This document shows, piece by piece, positions 13,009 to 24,639 of a DNA stretch of 64,000 nucleotides. The stretch is from Trichuris trichiura. Its lineage: Eukaryota; Nematoda; Enoplea; Trichinellida; Trichuridae. Where the stretch lies: contig JBAJFE010000005.1 of NCBI GenBank assembly GCA_037903355.1, positions 1,984,001 to 2,048,000 on the forward strand, in the 5' to 3' direction. Position 1 is the first letter of the stretch; each line of letters starts with the position of its first letter. A program made the position numbers and the translations under genes. The notes beneath the pieces were generated by a model. It was not told the DNA's origin, ran no database searches, and saw nothing but the letters and a program-made list of their open reading frames with translations.

Positions 13009-13524
13009 ATTTAATGCAGCGTTGCTGTCTGATTTTTCTTGCCGTGAAAACGCTCCTGCAGCTGTAAATGATGTTGCTTTAAACTTGTTAGGTTAGACGA
13101 ACAACGCTAGAACCTGAAGGACAAACTCTAGGCTTCTCCTTTGACCAATTATCCTCGCTAAAAACAGATGAAGACATTGACCGTCTGTATGGTCTGGAAA
13201 GCTTTTGAGTATTCGTATCCACATTCTTCTTGGCGCCATCCATTGCAGCAATGCGTTTTCCGCCCCAATAGTAAGGAATTCAAATTGCTAGGATACAACG
13301 CACAACAAGCATGTTACCTGAATACCTACTTACTGTACTTTGTAGCTGCAGTAGCACTTCTTGCTTTGCTCGATTGACGACGGCGCGAATTGACGGTTAT
13401 TCAATAATCTTCGCGTTAAGCTACTTCTTATTGCATACGCGGTATCGATTTCAGTTCGTTTTGCCTTTTTTCGTCGCTTGCGCGCTATTTTGTTTTGAAA
13501 AATGCCATTTTAGGTTGTAAACGG

Positions 13525-14331
13525 ATGGAAAAGCCGGTCGCACCCCCGTTGCTAGAGTTGTGGGTACGCGCTGGCGCGGACGGAGTCCGCTGCGGCGGTT
13601 GTCCGGTATGCCAGCAGATATTTATGGTACTTCTGGTAAAATGCGACGCGGGCGTATTGAACTTCAACGTAAAAACTACCAATCCGTATAAGCCGGTGGA
13701 ACAGTTCGCTGTTTTGGGTCTTCGACACGTTCCCGCTTTGGTACACGACGATATGATGTTCGACGAGCCGGAGGACATTATTGAATATTTGGACAACGCG
13801 TTTCCGGAGCCCGACCTATCGTGCGATGACGTTCATGCTCAGAAAACGGTGAAAGATCTATTTTCGAAATTTTGTTTCTACATCAAAGAAGTAAATAAGG
13901 ACCCGACCCAACTGGAGTTGGCATTAAAGAAGTTAGATTCCTATCTGCTGGAAGTAAGCTAAGCTAAGTTCAAGCTGTTGGCTAGGAGGATACATAGTTA
14001 CTCGTTGTAGAGCAACACGAAGTTTCTCTGCGGGGACAAGCTAACGCATTTGGATTGTTCAATTCTGCCCAAGTTGCACAACATTCGTCTAGCTGTAGAG
14101 TACTTCAAACATTACAAAATTCCGTCCGGACTCTCCGGAGTGTGGCGTTATTTGAATGCGGGATATCATTGCGACGTGTTTACTAGATCTTGTCCGTGCG
14201 ATCAAGAGATTCTTCTTCATTGGAGCGACAGACCCGACACTCCGAATCTTTCAGCAAGCGAACACAAAAGATTGAGCAAGCTTGCACCCACGTACACTCG
14301 TAGTCTCCCTCCGGATGTGCTTATTGAATAG
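13525..14331 (+). CDS. CLIC-like: Chloride intracellular channel (CLIC/EXC-4) family protein
   Basis: GST-fold protein of the CLIC family, soluble or membrane-associated; the nematode member EXC-4 shapes excretory canal tubules. Two exons, 13525-13953 and 14011-14331, join in phase across a 57-nt GTAAGC...TTGTAG intron to give 249 residues, normal for the family. The thioredoxin-like domain begins PPLLELWVRAG, with a glutaredoxin-type Cys-Pro-Val-Cys at residues 26-29 followed by QQIFMVLL. The all-helical domain carries KFLCGDKLTHLDCSILPKLH and GVWRYLNAGYHCDVFTRSCP, matching vertebrate CLICs. Upstream, the sequence CCATTTTAG at about 13510 could be a splice or trans-splice acceptor just before the ATG. 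TAF10 follows on the same strand. Confidence 0.9.
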
Positions 14332-14639
14332 AGCGCGCCGCTTTTTGCCAGCTTTTTGTTACGTTGCCATAGTCGTATCGGTGCTACTTTTCATTGCTAG
14401 TCGTCGCCGAAGTTGATCTGTCTTTAGTTTTTGAATCTCCGCCTTCGCGAAACATATTGGTGCTACATGTTACTGTTGCCATTTTAGGTGCAGCAGAACG
14501 AATAACCCCGTGAAAGACTTTTCTTCCCGTTTCGATTTAAACAATACATTTTCCCTTCTTCTCTTTTTCATTTAATGGTACAACACCATTTGTAAATTTG
14601 AATATTCTGTTGGAACATTGCTCTAACGTTCATTGTAGC

Positions 14640-15189
14640 ATGGAAAATAACGGTAAGAATAAGGAACAACAAGAAAAGGCCAACGCCGCAGCCTCTGCAA
14701 TGCCTTCAGTGTCGGACGGATCATTTGCTCAGTTTTTGAATCATATTGAAGAGTACAAACCTATGGTAGTCAATCACCGTTTAATCAGTGGAGCCTTATT
14801 GGCGTGGTTCGTTTTAGATTCCGGACGCCGTAACAGAGTTTTACATGAGCAAGGCAGGAGTGAGCGCTACTGATCCTCGGATGTACGTCAATGACGTATT
14901 TCAACTTTTGTTTTTATAAGTATCGGAATTTCAGCACGCGTCTTGTTGCCCTGTCGGCACAGAAGTTCATTGCCGACATTCTTCTGGACGCAATGCAACA
15001 CGCGAAGAGTAAAGGTATATGCCAGATCAGTAAAAAGGGATCGTCAAAGGTAGAAGTCGACTGTTGCTACATACTATACGTAATTTATTATTTACACAGG
15101 AGGTGCGATACACATTAACAATGGAAATTCTGGAACCCGTTCTAAGTGAATACGGAATCAATGTAAAGAAAAATCCCTACTTGCTTTAA
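14640..15189 (+). CDS. TAF10: Transcription initiation factor TFIID subunit 10
   Basis: Histone-fold subunit shared by TFIID and SAGA-type complexes. Four exons join in phase: 14640-14765, 14818-14882, 14935-15049 and 15100-15189, encoding 131 residues. Introns are 50-52 nt. The histone fold reads [56 protein letters not shown] and the final [19 protein letters not shown]. This is nearly co-linear with human TAF10 ([40 protein letters not shown]). The N-terminus is short and Asn/Lys-rich. The start follows a TTGTAG acceptor-like site by one base, compatible with trans-splicing. It lies 308 bp after CLIC on the same strand. Confidence 0.95.
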
Positions 15190-17267
15190 ATGTACTATTT
15201 GCACAGACGGTAAAAGGACAATAAATAATTTTTCTTTAAAGGAGAAATCTTCTCTGCTTCACGCTGCTTCTATTTCAAAAATTCTTATGCAAAAAAGAAT
15301 ATTCGAAAGGGTCGTAATGACTCAGATATCGACAAAGGCAGTTGCTAGACGGCAGCGCAACGTGCGCAGAGTGAAAAGATTTCCGCGGCTTTAAAGCACG
15401 AAGCAAAAACACGAATGATGTAAGGGGAAATAGGGAGATCGGAAACACCTGTCAAGCTTTGATAATGTCTTTACAGATGTGCAACATATGGCGAAGTTGT
15501 GTAAGAACTTTCCGTCAATTCTCAACGTATACACTTTGAAAAGCTTTACGCATGAAGCAGACGTTCTTTTAAATGAAATATCGCTATTCAGAACAGTCTA
15601 TCACGTTGTGGGACACAAATGAGCATTTAAATTTATAAGTAAACCTTTTAATCATTAGTTACAGTACGCGCAAGCAGAAGTGCGTACATGGTTGCTATCT
15701 GCCTTCGGCAAAGTTGTCTGTTGTTTAACCTGCATGAAACCTCGTGCCCAAAATGAGATTTTGCATATTGACGTCATGCGTTGTAAGAATTCGAAGAATA
15801 CACGGATCGTACCTGCGAATAATACTACATAGTACGGTGAATGCCAACTCAGTTAGTTTTTGAGCGATTAAAAGCTGCTTTAAACGATACGCGTTGCACA
15901 AGCAACAGTTTACTGAAATTTGAGTGCTCTGCTTTTAAGAGTGTCCATCAAAAGTAAAACGCCAGCTGGCGAATGGTAGCAGCTGCCATTAAGACACTCT
16001 CCGTGGATACGTCAAAATTCCTACTTATTAACCAGCAATGAGTCAAAAACTGACATTTTTGAAAAAGATTACGTCAGCATATGCTTTATGGAAATTCTAC
16101 ATTTTACGACAAACCTGAAATTAACTAGCACTGCAGCTGGTAAGCGACATCTGCTATCCATGAAGTACTCTATCAGCTAAAGTGCACTGAAGAGGACACG
16201 TAGGCAGTTACTGCGATGCTCAATTGTTGAACTCGTTTCTTTCTCAATTAGCATAATTTTACAAATACGTCTTAGATCAAAGATTAGCTAATCAGTCTTG
16301 TGTATGAATATGAATGATAAATGCCAAAGACATTTACTAAAGACCAAACCTCTCATGCGACTACAAATTTATTACAACGCAAATCCGATTCCTAAAGAAC
16401 TTGATTTTCACTTTCTACTGTAGAATCGTTAAAACTCCAAGAAAAGGAAGAAAGATCAATTTTAGGCAGCAGACATTTACTAATTCGTAACTGTGAATTG
16501 TACCCACGTTCTTAGGTCAACATTTTGTATTCTATTGCATTCTCACCAGCGAGGCACGAATTTTGAAAGGTTATTTAGGACGACGACGTTTACGTCAAAA
16601 AACTGCGCCATTTTTCCGGATTTTGAACTTTATCACCACTTTACTTGGACAGCAGTTCATTATTTCTAATGCAAACATAGATAGTATAAGTTGTTTTTAA
16701 AAAACTGTTCTCCTTAATGGCAAACCGATCATCGGCTTAACGTGTTTGAGAATTGACTTCTCTGCTTCGGGCGCTAACCTGAGCTTTATTGAAATTTTCA
16801 AAATTTAATGCGCGGCTTTTCTTTATTGGCTTCAGACATACGGATTTGAAACAACAGAAAATGAAAATGTTCAAAGTTTAGATAGCATAAACATGTCAGC
16901 TTTTAAAACGAATCATCAAATATCGATGGTCACATTGGCTTTAATAAAACGATTCGTGATTGACAGCAGCTTTTTGCCGCTTAAGCATATGGTGCTCACC
17001 TTACTCAAAATAAATACGTCAGCAGTTTTACAAGAAAGTCGCTATGAGAAGAAATAATAACTTACCATTGGTTATAAGGAAATATTTCCGTGTCGTCAAG
17101 CAAAACAAATCGTTTTAATAATTCATTCTCAAGATGAACAGAAAGTAATTCGCTTGGCTGCGGTAAAAATGATTTTCAGGAACAATTTTCAAAACGGTGC
17201 CCCTCGTCGTAACAACCGACATTATGCAATGGGCATTTTTTGGCAGTAAGGAATGAACAATGCAAAA
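15190..17267. other. Gene-free stretch, about 2 kb
   Basis: No open frame reaches 60 codons on either strand and I recognised no RNA gene. The sequence is AT-rich with scattered TACAGTA-type words. One compact set of palindromes at 15938-16000 is listed separately. Confidence 0.5.
15938..16000. repeat. Nested palindromes / potential hairpin
   Basis: Outer arms AGAGTGTC (15938-15945) and GACACTCT (15993-16000) are perfect inverted repeats. Between them lie a perfect 12-bp palindrome CGCCAGCTGGCG (15960-15971) and the palindrome GCAGCTGC inside AATGG...CCATT arms (15972-15990). It could be a small structured RNA, a protein-binding site or a fragment of a mobile element; the sequence alone does not decide. 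Confidence 0.45.
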
Positions 17268-18983
17268 CTATTCGGCAACGGCAGCTTCGTTGTTTAGTTC
17301 GATTTCGGCGTTTGCAACGAGCCCGTTGAAAAGCGGTTCCAAGTCGTCCGGATAGGCGTCCTTACTTTTCAGCAGATCCTCCAAACCTCGCAAGTCTCCG
17401 TGAACTATCATCAAACGGTCGTTCAGTCGATGAAAGTCGGTAAGAGTATCGGAGCTGACGCATTTGTGCACAATTACGCGTCGCAATGTCTCGCTGGAGG
17501 CTAATTTTTCAACTGTTGACGTGGCTACAGTCTCCAAGTTCAATTCGCGCAGGTACAAAATTTCCAATTTTGGAAAAGTATCCAAGCAGAATAGGTAAAA
17601 ATCGTTGGTCAGAAATGCCGAGCGCGCGGGAGATGTCACCAAGCATAATCGCCGCACATGGCAGCCAACACGTTTGAATAAACCTGCAATTGAAACGCAA
17701 TGAAATTTTCAATTACCTCCAAACTCTACTTCATAAATTTCGAACTAACAGTAAAAAGAGCAAGCAAAGTTGTTTCGTTACGCATAAATTTCTGCAAGCC
17801 AAAATGAAATTACACACGCATATGCCTTCTTTTTAAAATATGCTTTTCTATCTATCTTCCCTTAATTAAAGGAAAGGCATAAAACGGAAAAAAATTTGCA
17901 TTCATCTATTCTACGCGCTTTTCTTACAGATGCGTGAAAGCATAAATCTGAGGAGAACTCAGAAAGTAGAGCTTTGCCAGAAGGGCTGCGGCAGACTTAT
18001 GGTCGTCGATGCATTCAGGCATAGTAAAGAAAACAAGCTTACTTGTCCATTGAGGTTCATGCCTTTCGTACACGTGACAAGAGCACATATAGACATAAAC
18101 GATCGATTGATTCCAAAATATCGGTCCGTCCTGGGATATCTTTACGGTCACTCGATCATGGCCTGACGCGTGACCCTCTCGAAATATGACGTATAACCAA
18201 GCAGACCATGTGTCCATCGAGTAACTTTCGGTGATTAATCGCCTCCAATTTTTGGACACAAGCTCAGAACGAACTTTCGACTTCAGATCGACGAAACGAA
18301 AAATGTTGAGGCATAGTTCCGGCGTGAAAACTTCGGTGAAGTCTCTTGGCTCGCAAGGAGCAGGCGACGAAACAGACGGCGCAACTGCGTTAGACTATAA
18401 ATGGAAAATCTTCAACAGCCTTACAACTGCCGGACTGAAATTTGAGACTCCGGCTAGGTTACGGTCATGAAGTCTTTTATTCTGACTTTCAATTTCCAAG
18501 GCGGCGGTAACGTTCAACGGATAATTCACCTTATTGCCAAACTATCGCAAATGAATAGAAAGAAAATAGCCATGGTCAGTCATTAAACAAATCTAAGAGG
18601 AAATTGCATCTGCGCGTAAGAACAGTTGTCGCTTGCGGAATTGGCGGGAAAATTCTATTTCAGCAAAAGAGTTCATAAAGAACGTAACATCTGATAAAAT
18701 ACGACTCCTAGTTCAGTAATGACGTAGCGAGAGACTGTATCAAACGTCAAAAATTCAACTCAAACGACGTTGCAGACTATCAGGGAGTAGTAGGCGATTG
18801 AATTTTCAAGCCCATAATTGGCAGAGGTCTGCCCATTTCAGCGTAACGTGAAAAGTGCCTTCTTAAAAAAAGATACATTTGCTCTTTGAAAATGAGGCTT
18901 ACTTCCAAAGCGCCCTTTCCCGTAGGGAGATTAATCGGATCGAAAAAAATATGAATCAATTCGCAAGCACAGTCGTTTGACAT
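17268..18983 (-). CDS. F-box protein with leucine-rich segment
   Basis: Probable substrate receptor of an SCF ubiquitin ligase. The F-box is read at about 18330-18230: FTPELCLNIFRFVDLKSKVR then SELVSKNWRRLI. Downstream (near 17700-17270) a frame with LRR character, FPKLEILYLRELNLETV and LRRVIVHKCVSSDTLTDF, runs to an acidic C-terminus ending at TAG 17268-17270. Upstream the frame can be extended to about 18545 if a 30-nt GTAAGG...TTATAG segment is removed. A likely first exon, MSNDCACELIHIFFDP, lies at 18983-18903 with donor GTAAGC, but its link is uncertain. The substrate is unknown. The 5' end and middle splice sites are approximate. Confidence 0.6.
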
Positions 18984-20270
18984 CTTGTCGACCTCAAAAA
19001 TAATGACCTTTTATCGGTTCGACCATTCTCTTCCCGATTTAGCCTCGCTAACCGGCAGATGCCGCTCCAACGCTCAACTGACCATTGATCAACAAACAAT
19101 TTACTTGATCTGAACGCGTACGCTGCCACAGTCGACGACGACGGCGGGAAAATTACCAACTTGATGCAAAGTGCTTTTTTCATTCTAGGCGCGCGCCATT
19201 TGACAAAACGACATCGGTTGGCACGCGCAAGAACAACTCGTCAACTAATGAAATTACGAACAATCACAAATGGCCAACACACTAACGAATTACTGAGGCG
19301 TAACTTAGCAGATCAACTTTACTGCACCGCGGCAAGTCGATTTTAATTCGACAAAACTGCCCACCCGACTTTACGCGCCGATCGATGGTCGACAAAGCTC
19401 TACGCGAAAAAAAGCGGAAGGAAATTGTACCTGCGCATCTATACATACAGTAGGGCAGGACTTTTACTAATTTAGCAGTGGTAAAGTCGACCAGGAAAGT
19501 TTTATTACGTCGAGCAGTCTACCAATCAACAAAAACTCGTCGAAAACGCGTAAAGCCTTTCTTTTTGTTAGTTCAACTAACCAGAAGAATCCTACAATAA
19601 TACACTGCCTTATGATTGCCATACGAGCACGCATTCGTTCGAAGATGGGAGCGTATATTTTAAAATACGTTTTAAGCGCTTCAAGCAGACCACATAAACG
19701 ATTAAAGGCCAAAAGAAAACCGAAACATTGCAAAGAAAACAATGACAAGGACAGGCGAAAAAATAGTCGTTTTATTGATAAGACGGCATGCCGAATGTTG
19801 GCACAACGAAAATATAGAACAAACTGAGATAAGGCAGCCGCTTGGCTGACCAAGGCAAAAGTATAGGCTATCACAAACGTTTTTGGACACTTGGGATCAA
19901 CTTTACGCGCTATCAATGAAGCAAAGCTCCTAAAGGCTGATAAACTAAACTAAAAAAAGGCTTTCAGCCAGTTTCAATGCCTTGATACGATAGGCGACTT
20001 TTTACGAGCAGCGGGAAAACAGTGGGCATTTGATTGCCGGCAAAAACTTACGGGCAAAAAGGATCGGCTCACTGTGAGAAGGCAACACGAACACTTAAGC
20101 ATTGGTCGCCGATAAAAAAAACATGCGTTCAAAGCGTAATACGAACAGCTGTCTTGCGCACAACTGTTGGAACAATATGAACAATAGGTGGGTATCTTAC
20201 GTTACGCGTTTCCGTCGTGAACTTTCTCATATTCCGCCTTTGCACAGCCGCCGCTTCGCGGAAGAAAACT

Positions 20271-20284
20271 GAGAGAGAGAGAGA
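20271..20284. repeat. (GA)n microsatellite
   Basis: An uninterrupted run of GA dinucleotides of seven units. A second similar run lies about 1 kb to the right, near 21242-21257. Confidence 0.9.
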
Positions 20285-21241
20285 TAAGAACAAGAAGACG
20301 AAGAAAGAGAGGTTGGCCTTAGTGCCAACTAAATTTTCGCCGTTCAAAGCACAAATGGTTCCTCAATATATCGACCCGGACGAGCAAATAGAGGGCGGCG
20401 AACCAATTTATCGAAGAAGAAGAAGTTCGTTTATTATTACTGGTCACTCACTGGTTGCGCGCTTGGTTGTATGCTTGCGCCAAGTGGCAATTAAGCGACA
20501 GCAGTTATGAATACTTTTCCTGGCAGCGCAAGTTGTTCATTTTGTCAGTTTTGCCATTTCCCCAACCACCAATCGTTGCACATCATCAAATTGGACAAAT
20601 AAAGCCGCCGCGCCTGTGACAAGTTTCCACTACATATTGGCTGTATCCCAACACGTCGACCATCAATCCTACTTACTCCTCCTCCTTTCCTACAATCGAT
20701 TATACGCTGCCGGAAAACAAGAACCCGCAAGCCAACAACAGCTTATTACTAGTCGATATGCTGGAAGTAACCTAAGCTATAATAATCCTGAGCTGAGCTA
20801 TCGAAAAAAAACAAGGATATAGAAGGACAAGCACAATTCTAAATCATTCAGTGAAGGAATTTGAAAAGTTCTTTCCCACCCGATAGGACTGAACTATTTG
20901 ACATGGACCAGCAAGGCATGCGCGCTTTTTGATTAATTCGCTAACGTCTTATGACAACCCAAATAAAAAAGACTAAGGACAGCCGGCTGGCGCCCTCAAT
21001 AACTTACCTCCATCGTCTGCTGATGATCAGCGTTTGCAGCTGGGATCCGTTTGCGTCGTCGGAACCATTTCATACCAGTTTTGCCATCCGAATCGTCATC
21101 CCCTCGACTGGCGCATGTAAAACATTTCGCTGCCCAGTAATTAGCCAACGGCATACCGACAACTGACGACGGCTCCTTAGTAAATATTCATTCACAACGT
21201 CAAGCGCAACAGTGTAGCTGCGAAGAGAAAGTGAGACAGAG

Positions 21242-21257
21242 GGAGAGAGAGAGAGAG
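21242..21257. repeat. (GA)n microsatellite
   Basis: Second short GA dinucleotide run in the same gene-poor region; ends are approximate. Confidence 0.85.
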
Positions 21258-24200
21258 ATCGACGACAACGAGGTGCAATGCTTTACGTATTTACGAGTTC
21301 CGCTGGCCGGAATCGACAAGGGCGCCGCGGCGGAAGTAATGGAATATACACGCGGACGACACTTGTTAGCGTTGCATAAATTCTCTCAAAAGGTGAAAAA
21401 TAGCCCGTTGGCTAACCCCTAAAATGGTCATAGTAGGATAAGCTGAATGGAACGAAATTCACCAACTACAAACTGGGCAGTTGACGCGCCTGAAAACTAA
21501 CAGGAAAACATATTCGGCCTGGTGGCCAATTTACATAAACCCTTAAGAGGTTATACGAATATCTGTTAATAACAAAGGAACTTTCGCGTAAACAAAACGT
21601 ACGAAAACATTCCTACGCTGCCAAATGCAAAAGCATCTGGCAGCCACGGTGAGCGCGTTTGGAATTTTATTGTTACCTCATTGCTGACACCTTAGCTGCG
21701 TGCCAACGAACGGAAGAGGCGTAACGTAAAGAAAAACAATTTAGCATAAAGCTGAGAGGGAAATATTTTTTAAAAAAGTAAACTAACTCGGCTGCATAGC
21801 AACCAGCTCAACAACAGCTTCGTAATTAGAAACTTTTCTCTTGACGACGACGATAGCGTCTTCATTAGACGTCTTAGCTTCCAAGAAAGGAAAGCGCGCG
21901 TCAAACGCCTTTCAACGCGGGCAATTGTGGGTATCTTGTTTACAGTAGGGCCTCTAAGGACTTAATTTTACGTTTGAACTCTTGGCTTGTTGAAACAACA
22001 AGTTTGGCATATCGAAACTGGGCGGATCAACATCTCGACGGAAGGCGTATTAAATAAAGCAGCTAATCACTAAGTAATGCAATGACCAAAGAAGACAGCG
22101 CGGCACTTCAGATCAATTACTTACAAATCGAACTTATGCAAGTGCGCGCCAAACGGATGCCATTTTCGGGTGAACACTTGTCACGCACAAATGTCAGTAA
22201 TCGGTATGTGTGTGTTACCATCCGTGGAACAATCGGCCCTTTGTCGGCTAAAGCAAGACGACCAAAATTGGAAATCAGCTACGAAACGAACGCGTCAATT
22301 GCGTCTGGCCTAATTGTAAAAGTTAATGAACGCTTCCGAAGGCTCGCTGCTACAAGTACTTTCCAAAGAGGCAATGCGTCCCTTTAAGTATCGTACAAAA
22401 AAGAGCCAAGACCCAATATAGGCGCCATTTACAGTGGGAATTGTGCGGGCAATAAAAGGCCTCGAAAAAACCAGTTTCCAACGCTACGATTATCGCCTAG
22501 AGGTTGCATTTCACCGATAGTAACTTTATATGCAAAAGGTAATTATGAAAAACTGGAAAGGATTTTAAAAGACGATCCCTTTTTGGAAAAGACGCGCAAA
22601 AGGCAATGGATGGTCGACTTGATCGATCGTTCGAAGCTGGCAATCAATGAACAAACGCAAAAGGCACTAAATGCAAATGTAAATCAATTAAATCAGTCTT
22701 TAACACAAAAATTGGCGCTAAGACGGAGAAAAAAAGACGGATTGTATCTTTGAGCCGTCAAAAGGAGCACCACTTCGCATTGAAAGCGAACGGGCCGTCG
22801 CGAGAACGAAGCAATCGGCAAAAAGTCAACAAGAAACGTTGGCCGACATTGACGCGCGAACCATTGAAGGGGAAAAAAGCTGGAAATTATTGGGCCCGCC
22901 GAGTACGCGCGCGCGCAACGGTAAGTAAGAAAAATGAAAATCGAATGCTCGCCCTCCTGATACCTTTTCGAAAAGGGCGACACTTTGCAAAAACAACAAC
23001 AGAATGCAAAATTATTAGATCAAAGAATGCCGACATGCGCCGCCTTCTCGGCTGATTGCGCGCGGGAAAGGCAGTTATGGACAAAAAAAATTTAAATAGT
23101 TGGCTCAACCGCTAAGGTTGGCCGCTGTGCTGAAAGAAAAGTATTTCTTCAAGTTCAAAATAAATACTTACAGTTTAGTCTTATCAAGAAAAACTGTTTG
23201 TTTAAACAGTGTCGAGCGACTGCTCTTCAGCTCTGTAAAAAAGCAACCTTTTTTTGTACGCTGATATGAAGATAATAGAAGGCGAAAACACGCTAGCACG
23301 TTAGCTGTTGAGCCAGTAGAACTTACTCTGATCACTAAGCCTAAAACTGGATACAAATGGGACACCTTTGCTGCTTGACGGTTTAGAAGATCGATTCTTT
23401 CGAGATAATCAATTTCTCGAGCGCGAAAAAAAACTGGATAAAAAAATAGAAGCCTCTAAGCCATATATACGCCCTTATTTGCAATAGACAGTATGCGAAG
23501 CGGCTGGCAAGAAAATCAGGTTTAACGGACCGACGGCTAAAGCAAAGAGCAAACCGAGGCTAAACGTAATTGTTGACTGACAAATGAAACTGGTCGGCGA
23601 CCTTCGTGTCAGAAATTCTAGAAGCCATAGCGCTCAACTCGGCCAGGTTTTCTATTAATACATTTCGAACGTACGGAGCCTATTTTAAATATACGAATTA
23701 ACAAAAACTAGCTGAACACAAATCATCCAAAGTGAAAGCCAACAAAGTCTCATGTCCACCTACTAACGGGGGCGGCAAGCTTAAAGCGAAGAGTTACGCT
23801 CATGTGGAACATTCCTTTTTAGGAAAAACATAAAGCAAGAGGCTGACTGAAAATTGATTCACTAAGCGGATCTGGTTTACGTTGGCAAACAGAAGCGGCA
23901 AGAAAAATGTGGGGGGCGCCAACTTTCCCGCCGCTAAATCTTGAACCACCCATCGACGTAACCGATCAAGCGGAAATGATTTACGTTGCCGAACAATCGC
24001 TTCGTAAAAATGGATACGGTCGCGGTGTAATCTAATTTCGCAAACGAACCAACTAAAAGCACCGTTTTATAGCTTTCTACTTCATTACGCATTGCATAGC
24101 GTCGCTAACAAATTAGCAAAAAAAAACAAAACTCGCCTTACTTAAGAGACAGTTCGTGCAGTAGGATAATGAGTATGTTTGCTAAGACCTTGCAAGGTCA

Positions 24201-24639
24201 TAAAAATAGCTTTCTATCGATTTGTACGATTCGACTACGCCAAGTCTGATGTTTACAATAAGCTTTGTCGGGGTAATACAAAGTAGGATCATTAAAGTAG
24301 AATACCTGATTAATTAGACGTCATTTCGGCTTAGAGCGCAATGAATGAGATTCAGCTAGAAGAGAGGGAGGACGAATGCAACGACTTCTGCCCTCCGAGA
24401 TTATAATGCCACCGATTCTGAAGAAAAAAAAGATGGCCTAAGGATTAATAAAATACATTGCCGTTTTCACTCACGTTGGCAAACGGGATTATACGTAGCG
24501 TATTAATACTGTTCGGTTGAAAAATTAAGTCGCATGGGAACACCTAACGTCATCTATTAATCAAACCGTAATAGTAAGGATTTAAGCACTTGAAAGAGCA
24601 TTAGCTGATATGTATTACCTTGACTAGCCGCGCTTAGAT

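Larger units (their letters stand above)
18984..24600. other. About 5.6 kb without an identifiable gene; ORF fragments
   Basis: Both strands carry many open frames of 60-150 codons, but none shows a known domain and none could be joined confidently. The densest part is 22082-24031 on the plus strand: two adjacent open frames in the same phase (22082-22387 and 22388-22756) are separated by one TAA, and another open stretch ends at TAA near 24031. These could be exons of an unrecognised gene, a decayed element or chance. GA microsatellites lie at 20271-20284 and about 21242-21257. Confidence 0.4.

Noticed and set aside
15011..15031. A 16-nt GT...AG segment inside TAF10 (GTATATGCCAGATCAG)
   Set aside because: Far too short for an intron, and the frame reads through it without a stop.
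19467..19916. 149-codon minus-strand ORF with hydrophobic stretches
   Set aside because: Opposite strand is also open (19612-19827), and no signal, motif or partner exon is convincing; more likely chance openness.
22082..24420. Idea that TAA/TAG are read as Gln in this region (ciliate-like code or contamination)
   Set aside because: Treating stops as Gln gives long frames, but several phases look equally plausible, no family is recognised and flanking genes use the standard code. Not supportable.
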